From: Streptomyces sp. CB01881
GTDB taxonomy: Bacteria; Actinomycetota; Actinomycetes; Streptomycetales; Streptomycetaceae
Assembly (NCBI RefSeq): GCF_002953255.1
Contig: NZ_CP026498.1
Span: forward strand, 1,659,291-1,723,290
Direction of reading: 5' to 3'
DNA: 64,000 bases
Under the pieces are notes generated by a model, which was not told the origin of the DNA, made no database searches, and saw nothing but the letters and a program-made list of their open reading frames with translations. Position numbers and translations under genes: made by a program. Below, piece after piece: positions 63,753 through 64,000 of this stretch. How positions within the stretch are numbered: the stretch's first letter is position 1; each line of letters starts with the position of its first letter.

Positions 63753-64000
63753 TCACCGTGCAGTGCGCTCCACCTGGATCCAGAGCTGAGCCTCCGCCTC
63801 GCCCGCGGGCAGGAAGCGGGTGCGCAGGATCTCCGGGCCCGGGCGGGTCTCGTACGGGTTGGAGGGGAACCACTGGGTGTAGACGTCCCGCCACATCTCC
63901 TGGAGGGCCTTCGGGAAGGTCCCGGCGTTGGAGAAGACGGCCCAGGTGCCGGCCGGCACCTCGCGCACGTCCAGGCCGTCCGGGACCACCGCGTCCGTAC
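63753..64000 (-). CDS. GyrI-like effector-binding domain protein, partial
   Basis: The window cuts this minus-strand gene at its 5' side; 81 codons remain. The sequence VREVPAGTWAVFSNAG, ALQEMWRDVYTQWFPS, YETRPGPEILRTRF and AEAQLWIQVE is the C-terminal half of a GyrI-like small-molecule-binding domain. This could be a stand-alone domain or the end of an AraC/MerR-type regulator. Confidence 0.75.
   Translation of the reverse strand, partial: TDAVVPDGLDVREVPAGTWAVFSNAGTFPKALQEMWRDVYTQWFPSNPYETRPGPEILRTRFLPAGEAEAQLWIQVERTAR

Overview
The window is high-GC DNA (well over 70% by eye). It is dense with GTG and TTG starts and with GTGA/ATGA stop-start overlaps. The gene content (squalene-hopene cluster, TagGH-type exporter beside idi, XRE-MurA fusion, many DinB/VOC/EF-hand single genes) fits a Streptomycetaceae actinomycete (Streptomyces or Kitasatospora). 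No IS, integrase, phage gene or CRISPR array is visible. The layout looks chromosomal.

Layout. 0-1.9 kb: end of an SDR, a PAP2 phosphatase, an I78-type inhibitor and a small membrane protein. 1.9-13.9 kb (minus strand): hopanoid operon hpnC-hpnD-hpnE-prenyltransferase-shc-hpnG-hpnH-dxs-hpnO. It makes squalene from farnesyl diphosphate, cyclises it, adds the adenosyl-derived side chain and aminates it. 14.3-19.8 kb (minus): six coupled genes (nucleotidyltransferase, glycerol-1-phosphate dehydrogenase-like enzyme, CDP-alcohol phosphotransferase, GT2, ABC permease, ABC ATPase) that look like a complete make-and-export route for a polyol-phosphate cell-surface polymer or lipid. idi follows divergently. 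20.9-26.2 kb: anti-sigma-like ATPase, tRNA-Leu(GAG), APC permease, MarR/membrane-protein pair, methyltransferase. 26.7-29.9 kb: aldehyde dehydrogenase and glyA, the latter behind a ZTP riboswitch. 30.2-36.0 kb: peptide/nickel-type ABC importer with its two ATPases fused. 36.1-45.1 kb: single genes plus a decaying stretch with three gene remnants. 45.4-59.4 kb: cobalamin genes in two blocks: cobL-cobM-cobK (+), then cobG-cobH-cobIJ-cbiD (-) divergent from a cobalamin-riboswitch-controlled cobN (+). A DinB gene and an XRE-MurA fusion lie between the blocks. 59.6-64 kb: lnt, VOC, quinone-oxidoreductase-like, DinB, and a partial GyrI-like gene.

How the genes fit together. dxs and idi feed isoprenoid precursors to the hopanoid operon, and the polymer operon lies between them. 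The corrin block mixes CobG (oxygen-dependent route) with CbiD (usually of the anaerobic route) and shows no CobF.

The most unusual structures are: short tandem repeats whose first unit overlaps the stop codon of the preceding gene (idi, the ABC binding protein, lnt, the TmrB-like gene); a dispersed hairpin family with compensatory changes; twin hairpin-switch elements near 24 kb; a perfect palindrome abutting the start of the XRE-MurA gene; a leader peptide coupled to cobN; and two divergent pseudogenes truncated at one shared breakpoint.
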